The translations under genes were made by a program, and so were the position numbers. From positions 1-64,000 of the forward strand of contig NZ_VDGG01000003.1 of assembly GCF_006861775.1 (NCBI RefSeq): a DNA stretch of 64,000 nucleotides. Reading direction: 5' to 3'. The notes under the pieces were generated by a model. The model did not search any database and had not been told where the DNA came from. It saw only the letters and a program-made list of their open reading frames with translations. Numbering within the stretch: position 1 is the stretch's first letter; every line of letters begins with the position of its first letter. The stretch comes from Psychrobacillus soli (GTDB taxonomy: Bacteria; Bacillota; Bacilli; Bacillales_A; Planococcaceae). This document shows positions 17,273 to 26,136 of the stretch, piece after piece.

Positions 17273-18450
17273 GAAATGTTTATTTAATTGAAGGAGCCAG
17301 AACACCATTTGGGGCATTTGGGGGAAGTTTGAAAAAAACGGAAGTAACAGATCTCGGTGCGATTGCAACGAAAGAAGCACTAAGAAAAAGTGGGGTTCCT
17401 GTTGAGTCTATTGAACAGACCTTTTTTGGGAATGTGATTCATACAAGTGCTAATTCTCCTTACTTAGCTCGCCATATTTCATTAAAAGCAGGAATCCCAG
17501 AGACAACACCTGCGCTAACGGTCAACCGTTTATGTGGTTCCGGTCTTCAAGCGGTTGTAAATGCCACACAGGCGATATTACTAGATGAAGCGAGTGGGGC
17601 AGCTGCAGGTGGGGCGGAAAACATGTCCATGAGCCCTCATGTCGTAAGAGATATTCGCTTCAATAACATCAAATTGGGTGTTCCCCACTTCGAAGATGTC
17701 CTGTCTACAACATTAGTAGATCAATATTGCCAATTAGGAATGGGAATGACCGCTGAAAATTTAGCAGAAAGATACCAAATTACCCGAAAAGAACAAGAAG
17801 AATACGCCTTATTAAGCCAAAACAGAGTGTCACAGGCTAAAGAGAAAGGAGTATTTGAAGAAGAAATCGTGTCAGTTCTCGATGAAAAAGGGAACATGCT
17901 ACTGAAAGATGATGAACACCCTAAACCAGATATTACATTAGAAAAACTCCATACATTAAGACCTGCTTTTAAAAAGGATGGTAGTGTCACTGCAGCTACT
18001 TCAAGTGGAATTAATGATGGAGCAGCTACAGTGATTTTGGGTGATGACCAACTAATTGCAAAGCTTAAAACTCATCCTTTGGCAAGAATCGTATCTTGGG
18101 GAATAGCCGGTGTCGATCCGAGATACATGGGGATTGGACCTGTTCCTGCCACGATGCAAGCATTAAAAAGAGCAAATTTGCAAATGAAGGATATTGACTT
18201 GATAGAGATCAATGAAGCATTTGCTGTCCAAGTCCTTGCTGTAAAAAAAGAATTAGGGATTAATCTTGAAAAACTTAATGTAAATGGGGGTGCTATTGCT
18301 CTTGGTCATCCTGTTGGAGCTAGTGGAGCGAGGCTTTTATTAACATTAGCTTATGAATTGAAAAGAACGGGTAAAAGATTCGGATTAGTAAGCTTATGTA
18401 TCGGTGGAGGTCAGGGGATATCTGTCATTATTGAAAACATGAACATGTAA
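17269..18450 (+). CDS. Acetyl-CoA acetyltransferase / 3-ketoacyl-CoA thiolase
   Basis: 393 residues. The acylated Cys is in NRLCGSGLQAVVNA, the His in NGGAIALGHPVGASGARLL, and the second Cys in SLCIGGGQGIS. GGAENMSMSPHV and AATSSGINDGAA are also typical of the thiolase family. It cleaves 3-ketoacyl-CoA with CoA to acetyl-CoA in the beta-oxidation direction. It is coupled to the hydratase by an ATGA overlap. Confidence 0.93.
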   Translation: MRNVYLIEGARTPFGAFGGSLKKTEVTDLGAIATKEALRKSGVPVESIEQTFFGNVIHTSANSPYLARHISLKAGIPETTPALTVNRLCGSGLQAVVNATQAILLDEASGAAAGGAENMSMSPHVVRDIRFNNIKLGVPHFEDVLSTTLVDQYCQLGMGMTAENLAERYQITRKEQEEYALLSQNRVSQAKEKGVFEEEIVSVLDEKGNMLLKDDEHPKPDITLEKLHTLRPAFKKDGSVTAATSSGINDGAATVILGDDQLIAKLKTHPLARIVSWGIAGVDPRYMGIGPVPATMQALKRANLQMKDIDLIEINEAFAVQVLAVKKELGINLEKLNVNGGAIALGHPVGASGARLLLTLAYELKRTGKRFGLVSLCIGGGQGISVIIENMNM

Positions 18451-18480
18451 CTTGAAGTAATTTAGGAGGTTAATATAATT

Positions 18481-19968
18481 ATGAACTTAGATACTGTATT
18501 ACAAAAACACGCAAGAACGACGCCAAATAAATTAGCACTAGGTTGGGAATCAGGAGAATATACTTATCAGGAATTAAACGAAAAAATCCAAAATCTTGCT
18601 ACTCATTTTTTGCTAAATGGTAGTAAAGCTGGAGATCGAATTGCCCTCATAGTTGATAATTGTCCAGAGTTTGTCATTAGTTATTACGCATGTATGCGTG
18701 TTGGGGCTATATCTGTTCCCATTAATCCCAATTTTACCTCTCGGGAATTTAGCGTTATCATTAACGATAGTACTCCTAAAATAATTGTTACAAATGAAAT
18801 TGTAAAAGAAATTTTACTAAATATTAATTTGGAATGTGATCCTAAATATTTTATAGTTGGTAGCCAAAACTTCAATAATCCTATCCCAAATGATTCGATG
18901 CAGACTTCAATGAACTTAATAGAGATAGAGGAAGGTACCATTTTATATACATCTGGTACTACAGGCACCCCAAAAGGTGCAATTTTAACTCATCAAAATC
19001 TTTATCATAATGCCAAAACCTTTGCAGAAGCTTTTAATATGAAAGAAGATGAAAAAACATTAATCGTTGCACCGTTATTTCACACAGCAGCTCAGTCGAA
19101 TTGTCTTAATTCAATAATGTATAGTGGTGGATACAGTTATCTACTACCAAGGTGGAAATCAAGTGCAAAGACATTGAGTGCTATGCAGGAGCAAAAAACA
19201 ACATTCTTTTTTGGCCCACCCACTATGTACACATACATGTTATCGGATCCAAATATTAAAGAGTACAATTTAAAGTTAAGATTTGCATACACAGGTGGAG
19301 CTCCGTTATCTTCAAGCCTCTTTAATAAATGGCGTGAAACAATGGGTTTTGAAATAGTAGAGGGATACGGACTAACAGAGTGTTCTCCAGTCGTATCAAT
19401 TAATCCCCCTAACGGAAGGAAAAAGTTAGGAAGTGTAGGAATTCCTATAAATGATGTGAGTGTTAAAATAGTGAATGAATTATTCGAAGAGGTTGGAATT
19501 GATGAACCAGGTGAGCTACTCGTAAAGGGTCCAAATGTAATGCAAGGTTATTATAAACGTTTAGAGGATACTCAAATAGCTTTTATAGATGGTTGGTTTA
19601 AAACGGGAGATATTGCAAAGAGAGACACTGATGGTTATTTGTATATTGTGGATAGAAAAAAAGACATGATTATTCGTTCTGGTTTCAATGTATACCCAAA
19701 AGAAGTGGAAGATGTATTATGTCAACACCCTGCAGTATTGGAAGCGGCAGTCATAGGATTTTCTGATAATGAAAAAGGTGAGTTGGTGAAGGCAGTTGTA
19801 CTTTTAAAGGATGATTGCATCGAAAATATCACTAGTGAATTAGAAGAGTTTTGCAAAAAAAGATTAGCAACTTATAAAGTCCCCCAAAAATTTGAAATTG
19901 TAAAAGAGTTACCGAAAACAAATTTAGGGAAAATTATTAAAGCTAAATTACGGGAATTGTATGTTTAA
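18481..19968 (+). CDS. AMP-forming acyl-CoA synthetase (long-chain-fatty-acid--CoA ligase-like)
   Basis: 495 residues of the ANL superfamily. The P-loop is ILYTSGTTGTPKGAILTH, followed by GYGLTECSPVVSI, the AMP-ribose Asp in GWFKTGDIAKRDTDGYLYIVDRKKDMI and SGFNVYPKEVED. The catalytic Lys is in PKTNLGKIIKAKL. It activates a carboxylic acid with ATP to its CoA thioester, feeding the preceding beta-oxidation enzymes. GGAGG lies 12 bases before ATG 18481. It is last in its operon. Confidence 0.9.
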   Translation: MNLDTVLQKHARTTPNKLALGWESGEYTYQELNEKIQNLATHFLLNGSKAGDRIALIVDNCPEFVISYYACMRVGAISVPINPNFTSREFSVIINDSTPKIIVTNEIVKEILLNINLECDPKYFIVGSQNFNNPIPNDSMQTSMNLIEIEEGTILYTSGTTGTPKGAILTHQNLYHNAKTFAEAFNMKEDEKTLIVAPLFHTAAQSNCLNSIMYSGGYSYLLPRWKSSAKTLSAMQEQKTTFFFGPPTMYTYMLSDPNIKEYNLKLRFAYTGGAPLSSSLFNKWRETMGFEIVEGYGLTECSPVVSINPPNGRKKLGSVGIPINDVSVKIVNELFEEVGIDEPGELLVKGPNVMQGYYKRLEDTQIAFIDGWFKTGDIAKRDTDGYLYIVDRKKDMIIRSGFNVYPKEVEDVLCQHPAVLEAAVIGFSDNEKGELVKAVVLLKDDCIENITSELEEFCKKRLATYKVPQKFEIVKELPKTNLGKIIKAKLRELYV

Positions 19969-20112
19969 ATGTTAATTACATTCGTACGTGATTTGAAAGT
20001 AGTAAAATAAAATCAACCTAGCTAGTTTATGCAAGTTTTTACTTTTGTATATAATAACTTAATATCTTCTTAACCCGAATAATAACGAGTTCTGCATAAT
20101 CTTTTTTCCAAA

Positions 20113-20138
20113 GTTCGTAAAAGTCCACTTTTACGAAC
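20113..20138. terminator. Hairpin between convergent fatty-acid and LysR genes
   Basis: GTTCGTAAAAGT (20113-20124) and ACTTTTACGAAC (20127-20138) form a perfect 12-bp inverted repeat, followed on the plus strand by CGTTTTAAA. It is a likely terminator for the acyl-CoA ligase. The T-run is short. Confidence 0.6.
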
Positions 20139-20187
20139 CGTTTTAAATTACCAACATTTAATTCACTTAATCGTTTCTATTATTCTC

Positions 20188-21045
20188 CTACTTTGAATCA
20201 TTCAAAAAATCAATAAAAGCTTTTACTTGAGCTAATTCCAACGAAGCATCCCGATAAAATATCCACGTATTCCTTAGTAAATACCTATTCTCATCCAAAA
20301 GAATAGGTGCAATATACAGTTCCTCATCATTCTTAATACAAATCTCCGGCAGAATGGCATATCCCAGACCATTTAGTACAAGTTCCTTGCATGTATCAAT
20401 CCGGTCTACTTCCATCGATATCATCGGCGGGACAGAATACGTTTCCTGCCACCAGTTTTCAATCGTATTTTTTAACGATTGATCCGTCTGATAGTTCACT
20501 CTTGGTAGGTAAGGAAGATCGTTAAAGTCAATTTTTTTACTTGAAGCGATACAAATCTTTTCTTCTCGTAGTAATATTTTATTTTCCTTCCAGTTATAAT
20601 CGCCCCTTACAATTCCGAGATGCGATTCTTCTTTTTGGATCATTTTATGAATATCGGAACTCCATCCTGTTTTTAAATTAACCTCGACATCCGGGTATAC
20701 GGCTAAAAACTCTTTTAATAAGGTAGGAAGTTCATATCGAGCAAATAGTCCAGACACTGCTAATCGCAGTGTACCTTTTATGGTGTTGTCCATATTTAAT
20801 ATATGTTCTTTCGTTTGGCGTAGTTGTTGAATCATGTCATGTGCGTATTGGACAAGAAACTCTCCTTTTACTGTGAATTCGACTCCTTTTTTCCCTCTCG
20901 ATACGATTTTTGAATCAAATTCTTTTTCCATCTGTTGTATTCGATATGTTAATGCTGGCTGCGAAATATAGAGTCTTTGTGCGGACTTCGTTATATTTTT
21001 CTCCTCATGAAGCGTAGTTAATATATGCCAATCTTTTTCATCCAA
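20188..21045 (-). CDS. LysR family transcriptional regulator
   Basis: The N-terminal winged helix is ILTTLHEEKNITKSAQRLYISQPALTYRIQQMEKEF, typical of LysR; the substrate-binding domain (about 75-285) follows. The open frame extends to 21096. I prefer a TTG start at 21045: AAAGGAGAG lies in front of it, and the protein then begins MDEKDWHILTTL, as relatives do. It is divergent from the TcuA-like gene 127-178 bp away, the classical layout for a LysR activator of its neighbour. Tricarboxylate-type inducer is inference. Confidence 0.88.
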   Translation of the reverse strand: MDEKDWHILTTLHEEKNITKSAQRLYISQPALTYRIQQMEKEFDSKIVSRGKKGVEFTVKGEFLVQYAHDMIQQLRQTKEHILNMDNTIKGTLRLAVSGLFARYELPTLLKEFLAVYPDVEVNLKTGWSSDIHKMIQKEESHLGIVRGDYNWKENKILLREEKICIASSKKIDFNDLPYLPRVNYQTDQSLKNTIENWWQETYSVPPMISMEVDRIDTCKELVLNGLGYAILPEICIKNDEELYIAPILLDENRYLLRNTWIFYRDASLELAQVKAFIDFLNDSK

Positions 21046-21222
21046 TAAAAGCCTCTCCTTTATGAGAAAGAATATTCGATCAATTAATTTCATCATATCA
21101 CTAGAGTACTTATTAATAAATTTTTTTTATGGATTGAAATAAAAAAACGATATTATATTTATCTTTCATTTTACTTTACTATAACGTTTAAGAGTTACAA
21201 AAACTGAACAGGAGGGGTCGAA

Positions 21223-22731
21223 ATGCCACATACACAAAGTTACGATGTAGTTGTAGTTGGGGCAGGTAATGCAGCTTTATGTTCTGCGATCGCAGCAAAA
21301 GAGAATGGAGCAAGAGTTCTTGTATTAGAACGAGGACCAGTGGAAAAACGTGGGGGGAACTCATTTTTTACAGATGGAGCGATTCGTGTTGCCTACAATA
21401 ATTTAGATGCTATCCGAAAGGTCATACCGAAATTGACAGACGAAGAAGCAAAACTAATTGTGATGCCTGAATACGGTGAAAAAGATTATTTTGATGATTT
21501 GATGCGTGTAACGAGTGGGAAAAGCGATGCTGGACTGGCTAGGCAACTTGTTTCTAAATCGTATGAAACGATTGTATGGATGCGAGATCAAGGGATTAAA
21601 TTTGAGTTGAATTATGATAATCAATCTTTTATACAAGATGGCAAACGTCATTTTTGGGGTGGTCTACCTATAAAAACGGAAGATAAAGGCGTTGGGCTAA
21701 TGAAGCAGCTTTTTGCAAGAGTGAAAGAACTCGGTATCGATATTTGGTATGAATCACGCGGAGTGAAATTAATCAAAGAGAGAGACCAAATTTCGGGTAT
21801 TGTTGTGGAAAAAAGCGGAGAAGCAATTATGGTAAATACAGCTAGTGTCATTTTAGCTTGCGGAAGTTTTGAGGCAAATAAAAAAATGAGAAGTGAGCAT
21901 ATCGGTGAAGAATGGGAAGCTGCCATTGTCCGAGGAACTGAATTTAATACGGGAGACGGTATTTCCATGGCTTTAGAAGTAGGGGCTCAAAAATTTGGAG
22001 AATGGTCCGGCTGTCATTCGATTGGGACAGATTCTAACGCACCAATCGTGGGAGATTTTACAAAACCGGGTGATATTTTTAAAAAGCATTCGTATCCTTA
22101 CAGTATTATGCTGAATAATGAAGGAAAACGTTTCGTAGATGAAGGAGCAGATTTGCGTAATTATACGTATGCCAAATATGGTCGTGAAGTATTGAAACAA
22201 CCTGGACATGTAGCTTATCAAATTTACGATGCACAAGTACGCCCAATGTTGCGGAAAGAATACGATTTGGAAGAAGCAACTTTTTATCAAGCGAGTACCC
22301 TTGAAGAACTTGGCGATTTATTGCCAGTAGATCAAAAACAATTCCTAGAGACAATCGAGGAGTATAACAAAGCTGTGCAAGAAGGCGATTACAAACCAGC
22401 AGAGAAAGATCGAAAAGGAACGAAAGGAATTACTCCACCAAAATCGAACTGGGCACTCCGAATCGAGAAATCGCCATTCTACGCGTTCCCTGTGACATGT
22501 GGTATTACATTCTCGTTCGGTGGAATACATGTAGATACATCGGGAGAAGTGTTAAATAAAGAAGAACAACCGATTAAAGGACTGTTTGCGGCTGGTGAAA
22601 TGATTGGTGGAATCTTTTACGAAAACTATCCAGGCGGATCTGGTTTGATGTCTGGTGCTGTGTATGGTAAATTAGCCGGTACATCCGCTGCACAATATAT
22701 TTTAGGAAAAAATGCCGAGCTAGTGAACTAA
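21223..22731 (+). CDS. tcuA: FAD-dependent tricarballylate dehydrogenase-like flavoprotein
   Basis: 502 residues of the fumarate reductase/succinate dehydrogenase flavoprotein family. N-terminal FAD motif VVVVGAGNAALCSAIAAKENG, then GGNSFFTDGAIRVAY, which is close to TcuA. The C-terminus has FPVTCGITFSFGGIHVDTSGEVL and GLFAAGEMIGGIFYENYPGGSGLMSGAVYGKLAG. TcuA oxidises tricarballylate to cis-aconitate. No TcuB electron-transfer partner is encoded nearby. AGGAGGGG precedes ATG 21223. It is probably activated by the divergent LysR protein. Other flavoproteins of the same family (for example acting on other acids) cannot be excluded. Confidence 0.75.
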   Translation: MPHTQSYDVVVVGAGNAALCSAIAAKENGARVLVLERGPVEKRGGNSFFTDGAIRVAYNNLDAIRKVIPKLTDEEAKLIVMPEYGEKDYFDDLMRVTSGKSDAGLARQLVSKSYETIVWMRDQGIKFELNYDNQSFIQDGKRHFWGGLPIKTEDKGVGLMKQLFARVKELGIDIWYESRGVKLIKERDQISGIVVEKSGEAIMVNTASVILACGSFEANKKMRSEHIGEEWEAAIVRGTEFNTGDGISMALEVGAQKFGEWSGCHSIGTDSNAPIVGDFTKPGDIFKKHSYPYSIMLNNEGKRFVDEGADLRNYTYAKYGREVLKQPGHVAYQIYDAQVRPMLRKEYDLEEATFYQASTLEELGDLLPVDQKQFLETIEEYNKAVQEGDYKPAEKDRKGTKGITPPKSNWALRIEKSPFYAFPVTCGITFSFGGIHVDTSGEVLNKEEQPIKGLFAAGEMIGGIFYENYPGGSGLMSGAVYGKLAGTSAAQYILGKNAELVN

Positions 22732-22739
22732 CTTTATAC

Positions 22740-22783
22740 GAAATGAATTCTCCCTGATTTAGTGTTGGGGAGAAATTCATTTC
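22740..22783 (+). terminator. Hairpin after the TcuA-like gene
   Basis: GAAATGAATTCTCCC pairs with GGGAGAAATTCATTTC with one bulge. There is no T-run, so it may stabilise or attenuate message rather than fully terminate before the TctC-like gene. Confidence 0.5.
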
Positions 22784-22857
22784 AGTAATAATGAATGCGC
22801 TTTCATGGTTTGCTATAAAAATAGAAGATTCATACTATCTGAAGGGGTGAAGTAGTA

Positions 22858-23883
22858 ATGATGAAATCGGCGAAATGGAGAGGTATTCTACTAGGCACTG
22901 TCATGGCGTTAGGTTTAGCAGGTTGTAGTGGAGCAGGGAGTAATTCGGCAAGCGGAGCTAATAAAAATGTATACCCTGAAAAAGCAATTGTTGTCGTAGC
23001 ACCTTCTGGACCAGGAGGGGGATGGGATCGTACAGCACGGACATTTACGAAAGTAATGACAGAATCTAAGCTTGTGGATGGAAGCATGATGGTTGAAAAT
23101 AAGCCCGGCGGTGGCGGTACTGTCTTTATGGCTAGTTATGCCACACAAGACGCTAAAAATGACTACAAATTATTCACTGGTTCGCCTCCTGTTTTGATCA
23201 ATCATTTGAAAAAAGAAGGGAATAGTCCTTTTGGACATAAAGATACTACACCCCTTGCTCAATTAACGAAAGATTATGGCTCGATTGTCGTTAAATCAGA
23301 TTCCAAGTATAACGATCTCCAGTCTCTATTAGATGATTTGAAAAAGGATCCCACCTCTGTGACATTTGCAGGAGGATCTGGTCCTGGTTCGATGTATCAT
23401 TTAGTTTCCATTTTGCCAGCGTATAAATCTGGGATAGATCATAAATCAATCAAATATGTATCGTATGATGGCACCGGAGAAGCAATGACTGCTTTGTTAG
23501 GTGGGAATGCTAGTGCTATTGCAACAGATGCCTCCTCTGTTACTCAGTATTTAAAAGCAGGCGAAGTAAAAGTACTCGCTGTCGCTTCACCAGAGCGAAT
23601 CGGCGGTGAGCTGAAAGACGTGCCAACTATGAAAGAACTCGGGATAGATGCTGAATTTATGATTTGGCGAGGAATTTTTGGACCGAAAGAGATGAGTGAA
23701 GATGCGCTTCGTTACTGGAACGATAAAATTCAAGAAATGGTCGAAACAGAAGAGTGGAAAACAGCTATGACAAGTTCTGGCTGGGAAAGTGACTATAAGA
23801 ACTCAGAAGACTTTAAACTATTTTTAAATCAGCAGAATGATCAAATTGCTGAATTACTTCATGCGTTGGATATGGCTAAATAA
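22858..23883 (+). CDS. TctC-type tripartite tricarboxylate transporter binding lipoprotein
   Basis: 341 residues with a lipoprotein signal and lipobox LGLAGCSG (Cys about 22). The body is of the Bug/TctC family: YPEKAIVVVAPSGPGGGWDRTAR, VENKPGGGGTVFMASYA, GGSGPGSMYHLVS, and GEVKVLAVASPERIGGELKDVPTMKELG. Such proteins bind citrate-like acids for a TctAB permease. No tctA or tctB is encoded in the neighbourhood. It lies 126 bp after the TcuA-like gene on the same strand and ends at a strong terminator, so it is probably a tricarballylate/tricarboxylate receptor working with a permease encoded elsewhere. Confidence 0.88.
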   Translation: MMKSAKWRGILLGTVMALGLAGCSGAGSNSASGANKNVYPEKAIVVVAPSGPGGGWDRTARTFTKVMTESKLVDGSMMVENKPGGGGTVFMASYATQDAKNDYKLFTGSPPVLINHLKKEGNSPFGHKDTTPLAQLTKDYGSIVVKSDSKYNDLQSLLDDLKKDPTSVTFAGGSGPGSMYHLVSILPAYKSGIDHKSIKYVSYDGTGEAMTALLGGNASAIATDASSVTQYLKAGEVKVLAVASPERIGGELKDVPTMKELGIDAEFMIWRGIFGPKEMSEDALRYWNDKIQEMVETEEWKTAMTSSGWESDYKNSEDFKLFLNQQNDQIAELLHALDMAK

Positions 23884-23891
23884 TCAATCAC

Positions 23892-23941
23892 GTCCCTATG
23901 TAAGAAACAATTCAGGTTTGTTTCTCACATAGGGACTTTTT
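23892..23941. terminator. Bidirectional terminator between tctC-like and EAL genes
   Basis: GTCCCTATG and the following AGAAACAA pair with TTGTTTCT and CATAGGGAC. TTTTT follows on the plus strand. The stem overlaps the last codons of the convergent EAL gene. Confidence 0.85.
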
Positions 23942-24874
23942 GAGAAGTTGAGTAAATTCCTCAGCAGGAAGAGGTTTAGAGAACAAATACCCTTGGATTG
24001 TATTGCAATTATAGTTTTGTAATACTTTTAATTGTTCATTTGTTTCCACACCTTCAGCAATCACGCACATCTTCAGCTGATGAGATAATTGGATAATCAT
24101 ATTGACGATAAAATTAGCGTCCTCTTCGTGCGAACTACTTAAATTATGAATAAAAGAACGATCAATTTTAAGTATATCTATTTTTCCTTTAAAACGATTT
24201 AAATAAGAAAGAGAAGAGTAGCCCGTTCCGAAATCGTCTAAAGCAATTTTAATGCCTAAATTTCTTAGTTCTTCTAAAATGGAGAAAACTATTTCTTCTT
24301 CTTCTAGAAGGGAAGTTTCGGTTATTTCTATTTCTAAGTATTGAGGTTCTAAACTCGTTTCTTTCAATGTTTGTACTATGTTGGTGATCAAGTCTTTTTC
24401 TAAAAAGTGCGTCGCTGATAAATTAACGGAAATTGGAATTAGCGGTAGTTTTGCATCTTGCCATGCTTTATTTTGCATGCATGCTGTTTTTGTGACCCAT
24501 TTTCCAATCTCTTTTATTAATCCCGTTTTTTCTGCTAAAGGTATAAAATCATTTGGGGAAATCATACCAAGTACCGGATGATTCCATCTTATTAGCGCTT
24601 CTGCGCCAATAATTTGATTGTTTTTTGCAAAAACTTTAGGCTGATAATACAATTCCAATTGGTTTCGCTCTATTGCAAATCCAAGGTCCAACTCCAGTGA
24701 ATGTGATTTTGTTTGGTTGTCCACTGCAGGTGCAAATTCTTGATCCCGGTGTTTATCCATTCTCTCTACTTTATTCAATTCAGAATTTGTGTTTATTGGA
24801 TCGTTATTTTTATTGTCTGTGCTATTCTTAAATTGTGATGGATAATGATCGCCAATATTTGCTTTTAGTTGCAT
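23912..24874 (-). CDS. EAL-domain cyclic di-GMP phosphodiesterase
   Basis: 320 residues. The N-terminal ~75 residues are polar and without a recognised domain or membrane segment. The EAL domain (about 76-315) carries all catalytic motifs: EALIRWNHP, an Asn in ISVNLSATHF, LEIEITET, ALDDFGTGYSSLSYL, LKIDRSFI, CVIAEGVET and QGYLFSKPLP. It should hydrolyse c-di-GMP to pGpG in the cytoplasm. There is no GGDEF domain. AAGGAG lies 8 bases before ATG 24874. It is encoded next to, and in the same direction as, the PapR-like peptide gene, separated from it by a terminator. Confidence 0.92.
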   Translation of the reverse strand: MQLKANIGDHYPSQFKNSTDNKNNDPINTNSELNKVERMDKHRDQEFAPAVDNQTKSHSLELDLGFAIERNQLELYYQPKVFAKNNQIIGAEALIRWNHPVLGMISPNDFIPLAEKTGLIKEIGKWVTKTACMQNKAWQDAKLPLIPISVNLSATHFLEKDLITNIVQTLKETSLEPQYLEIEITETSLLEEEEIVFSILEELRNLGIKIALDDFGTGYSSLSYLNRFKGKIDILKIDRSFIHNLSSSHEEDANFIVNMIIQLSHQLKMCVIAEGVETNEQLKVLQNYNCNTIQGYLFSKPLPAEEFTQLLKKSLCEKQT

Positions 24875-24980
24875 AGTAGTTCTCCTTGTTGATTTTAGTT
24901 TTAGAGCTCTCCCCCGATTGAAATGCGAGTTAGGAAGGGTTTTAGGAGAGGTTGATGGTAATATTTTACATTGTATTATT

Positions 24981-25024
24981 TGAAAAATCCAATAAAATTA
25001 ATAGAATAATAACTTTATTGGATT
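24981..25024 (-). terminator. Terminator of the PapR-like peptide gene
   Basis: AATCCAATAAA (24986-24996) and TTTATTGGATT (25014-25024) form an 11-bp stem. Read on the minus strand the stem is followed by TTTTTC. It ends transcription of the peptide gene 10 bp after its stop codon. Confidence 0.8.
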
Positions 25025-25033
25025 TCGCTATAT

Positions 25034-25159
25034 TTACCAAGTATATGGTAAATCTAAAGTAGTGATTGGTTTATCGATAAATTTAGCACTTTCGTTGCTT
25101 GCGTTTGGATATAGTGCTACCGCTAATACGATTAATAAAATAATAGTTAATTTTTTCAT
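25034..25159 (-). CDS. PapR-like exported signalling peptide precursor (41 aa)
   Basis: A 41-codon gene with ATG at 25159 and AAAAAAGGACGG as ribosome site. The N-terminus MKKLTIILLIVLAVALY is a secretion signal. The C-terminus is FIDKPITTLDLPYTW. PapR of the Bacillus cereus group has the same design: 48 residues, signal peptide, and a C-terminal heptapeptide such as ADLPFEF that binds PlcR after re-import. LDLPYTW aligns with ADLPFEF at the DLP core plus aromatic residues. It is divergent from a PlcR-like regulator, with only 39 bp between start codons, and has its own terminator. In B. cereus papR instead follows plcR on the same strand. Assignment rests on layout and the DLP motif; I judge it likely. 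Confidence 0.75.
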   Translation of the reverse strand: MKKLTIILLIVLAVALYPNASNESAKFIDKPITTLDLPYTW

Positions 25160-25198
25160 GTCGTTACCGTCCTTTTTTAATAAGATGAGGTGATACTT

Positions 25199-26080
25199 TT
25201 GGAAATGAAATACTTAGGATCAGAAATTAGTAAACTTAGAGCTGAACTTGGAATGTCTCAAAATGAACTTGCAAAAAATATTTGTACACAGTCGACTATT
25301 AGTAGAATAGAAGCAGGAGAAGTGTATCCAGCAATAGATACTTTATTAAAAATCGCATTAAAGCTACAAGTCCCAGTCGAATATTTTATCGAAATGTTAT
25401 TTCATAAAAACGTGTTAGAAAGCGAACGATTAATAAAAGAAATTGAATTTCACTTAAAAGAGCACAACTATAACAAGGTAATATTGATTATTAAACAAAA
25501 TAAAACAGATACAAATAATAATTGGTTAAATTTATACCTAGAGCATATTCTACAAATAACTCGCTACAACTTAAAAATTATTACATCCGAGGAATGTATA
25601 TCTGAGCTTAAAAGTATTGTGAACTTTTCAAACCAAACGACCATTCAGTTCCGTTTTTTACATATAAAAATTTACAATACAATTGCTAATGTATACGGAG
25701 AAAATGGCGAAAGTCAAAAAAGTTTATATTACTACAATAAAATCTTGAAAGAGCATATGCATAAAAATTACACCGATCATAAAATTTATGAAACGCTCAT
25801 TACCGTTCTATTTAATAAATGTAAAACTCTTTACGATATACAGGACTTCGATGCTGCACTAGAAACTGCCAATAAAGGGATACAAAAATCGAAAGAAACC
25901 TCCTATGTTTTTTTAGTAGGAAAGTTCTTTTACTATAAAGCACAATGCTTGGAAAAAAAGAATGCTCCTCTTGCAGAAATCAAAGAAGTATACAAACAAG
26001 CTCTTTTTTTCTTCGAATTCCTAGAGCTTCCGTTTTATATCCGAGCCATAAAGCTAAATAAAAAACAGTTCTTAGACTAA
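25199..26080 (+). CDS. PlcR-like RRNPP quorum-sensing regulator (HTH + TPR)
   Basis: About 293 residues. An XRE-type HTH (about 3-60: LGSEISKLRAELGMSQNEL, STISRIEAGEVYPAIDTLL) is followed by helical TPR-like repeats to the end (TIANVYGENGESQKSLYYY, DIQDFDAALETANKGIQ, EIKEVYKQALFFFEFLEL). Motifs SRIE-G-VYP, IAN-Y-ENG and FFF--LE- match PlcR in order and spacing. PlcR binds TATG-A----T-CATA boxes when loaded with the PapR heptapeptide. I chose TTG 25199 (GAGGTG 7-9 bases upstream); GTG 25190 overlaps that site and ATG 25205 is an alternative. The partner peptide is encoded divergently. Targets are not evident, apart from one box-like site downstream at 26269. Confidence 0.85.
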   Translation: MEMKYLGSEISKLRAELGMSQNELAKNICTQSTISRIEAGEVYPAIDTLLKIALKLQVPVEYFIEMLFHKNVLESERLIKEIEFHLKEHNYNKVILIIKQNKTDTNNNWLNLYLEHILQITRYNLKIITSEECISELKSIVNFSNQTTIQFRFLHIKIYNTIANVYGENGESQKSLYYYNKILKEHMHKNYTDHKIYETLITVLFNKCKTLYDIQDFDAALETANKGIQKSKETSYVFLVGKFFYYKAQCLEKKNAPLAEIKEVYKQALFFFEFLELPFYIRAIKLNKKQFLD

Positions 26081-26136
26081 GTAGGACGATTTGGTTTGCG
26101 ATCTTTAACATGCTTTCTAATGATAGAATTAAGATG

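Noticed and set aside
24875-24985. c-di-GMP riboswitch in front of the EAL gene
   Set aside because: No GEMM motifs (GCACAGGGCAAACC-like or GGGACGCAAAGC-like) in the leader.
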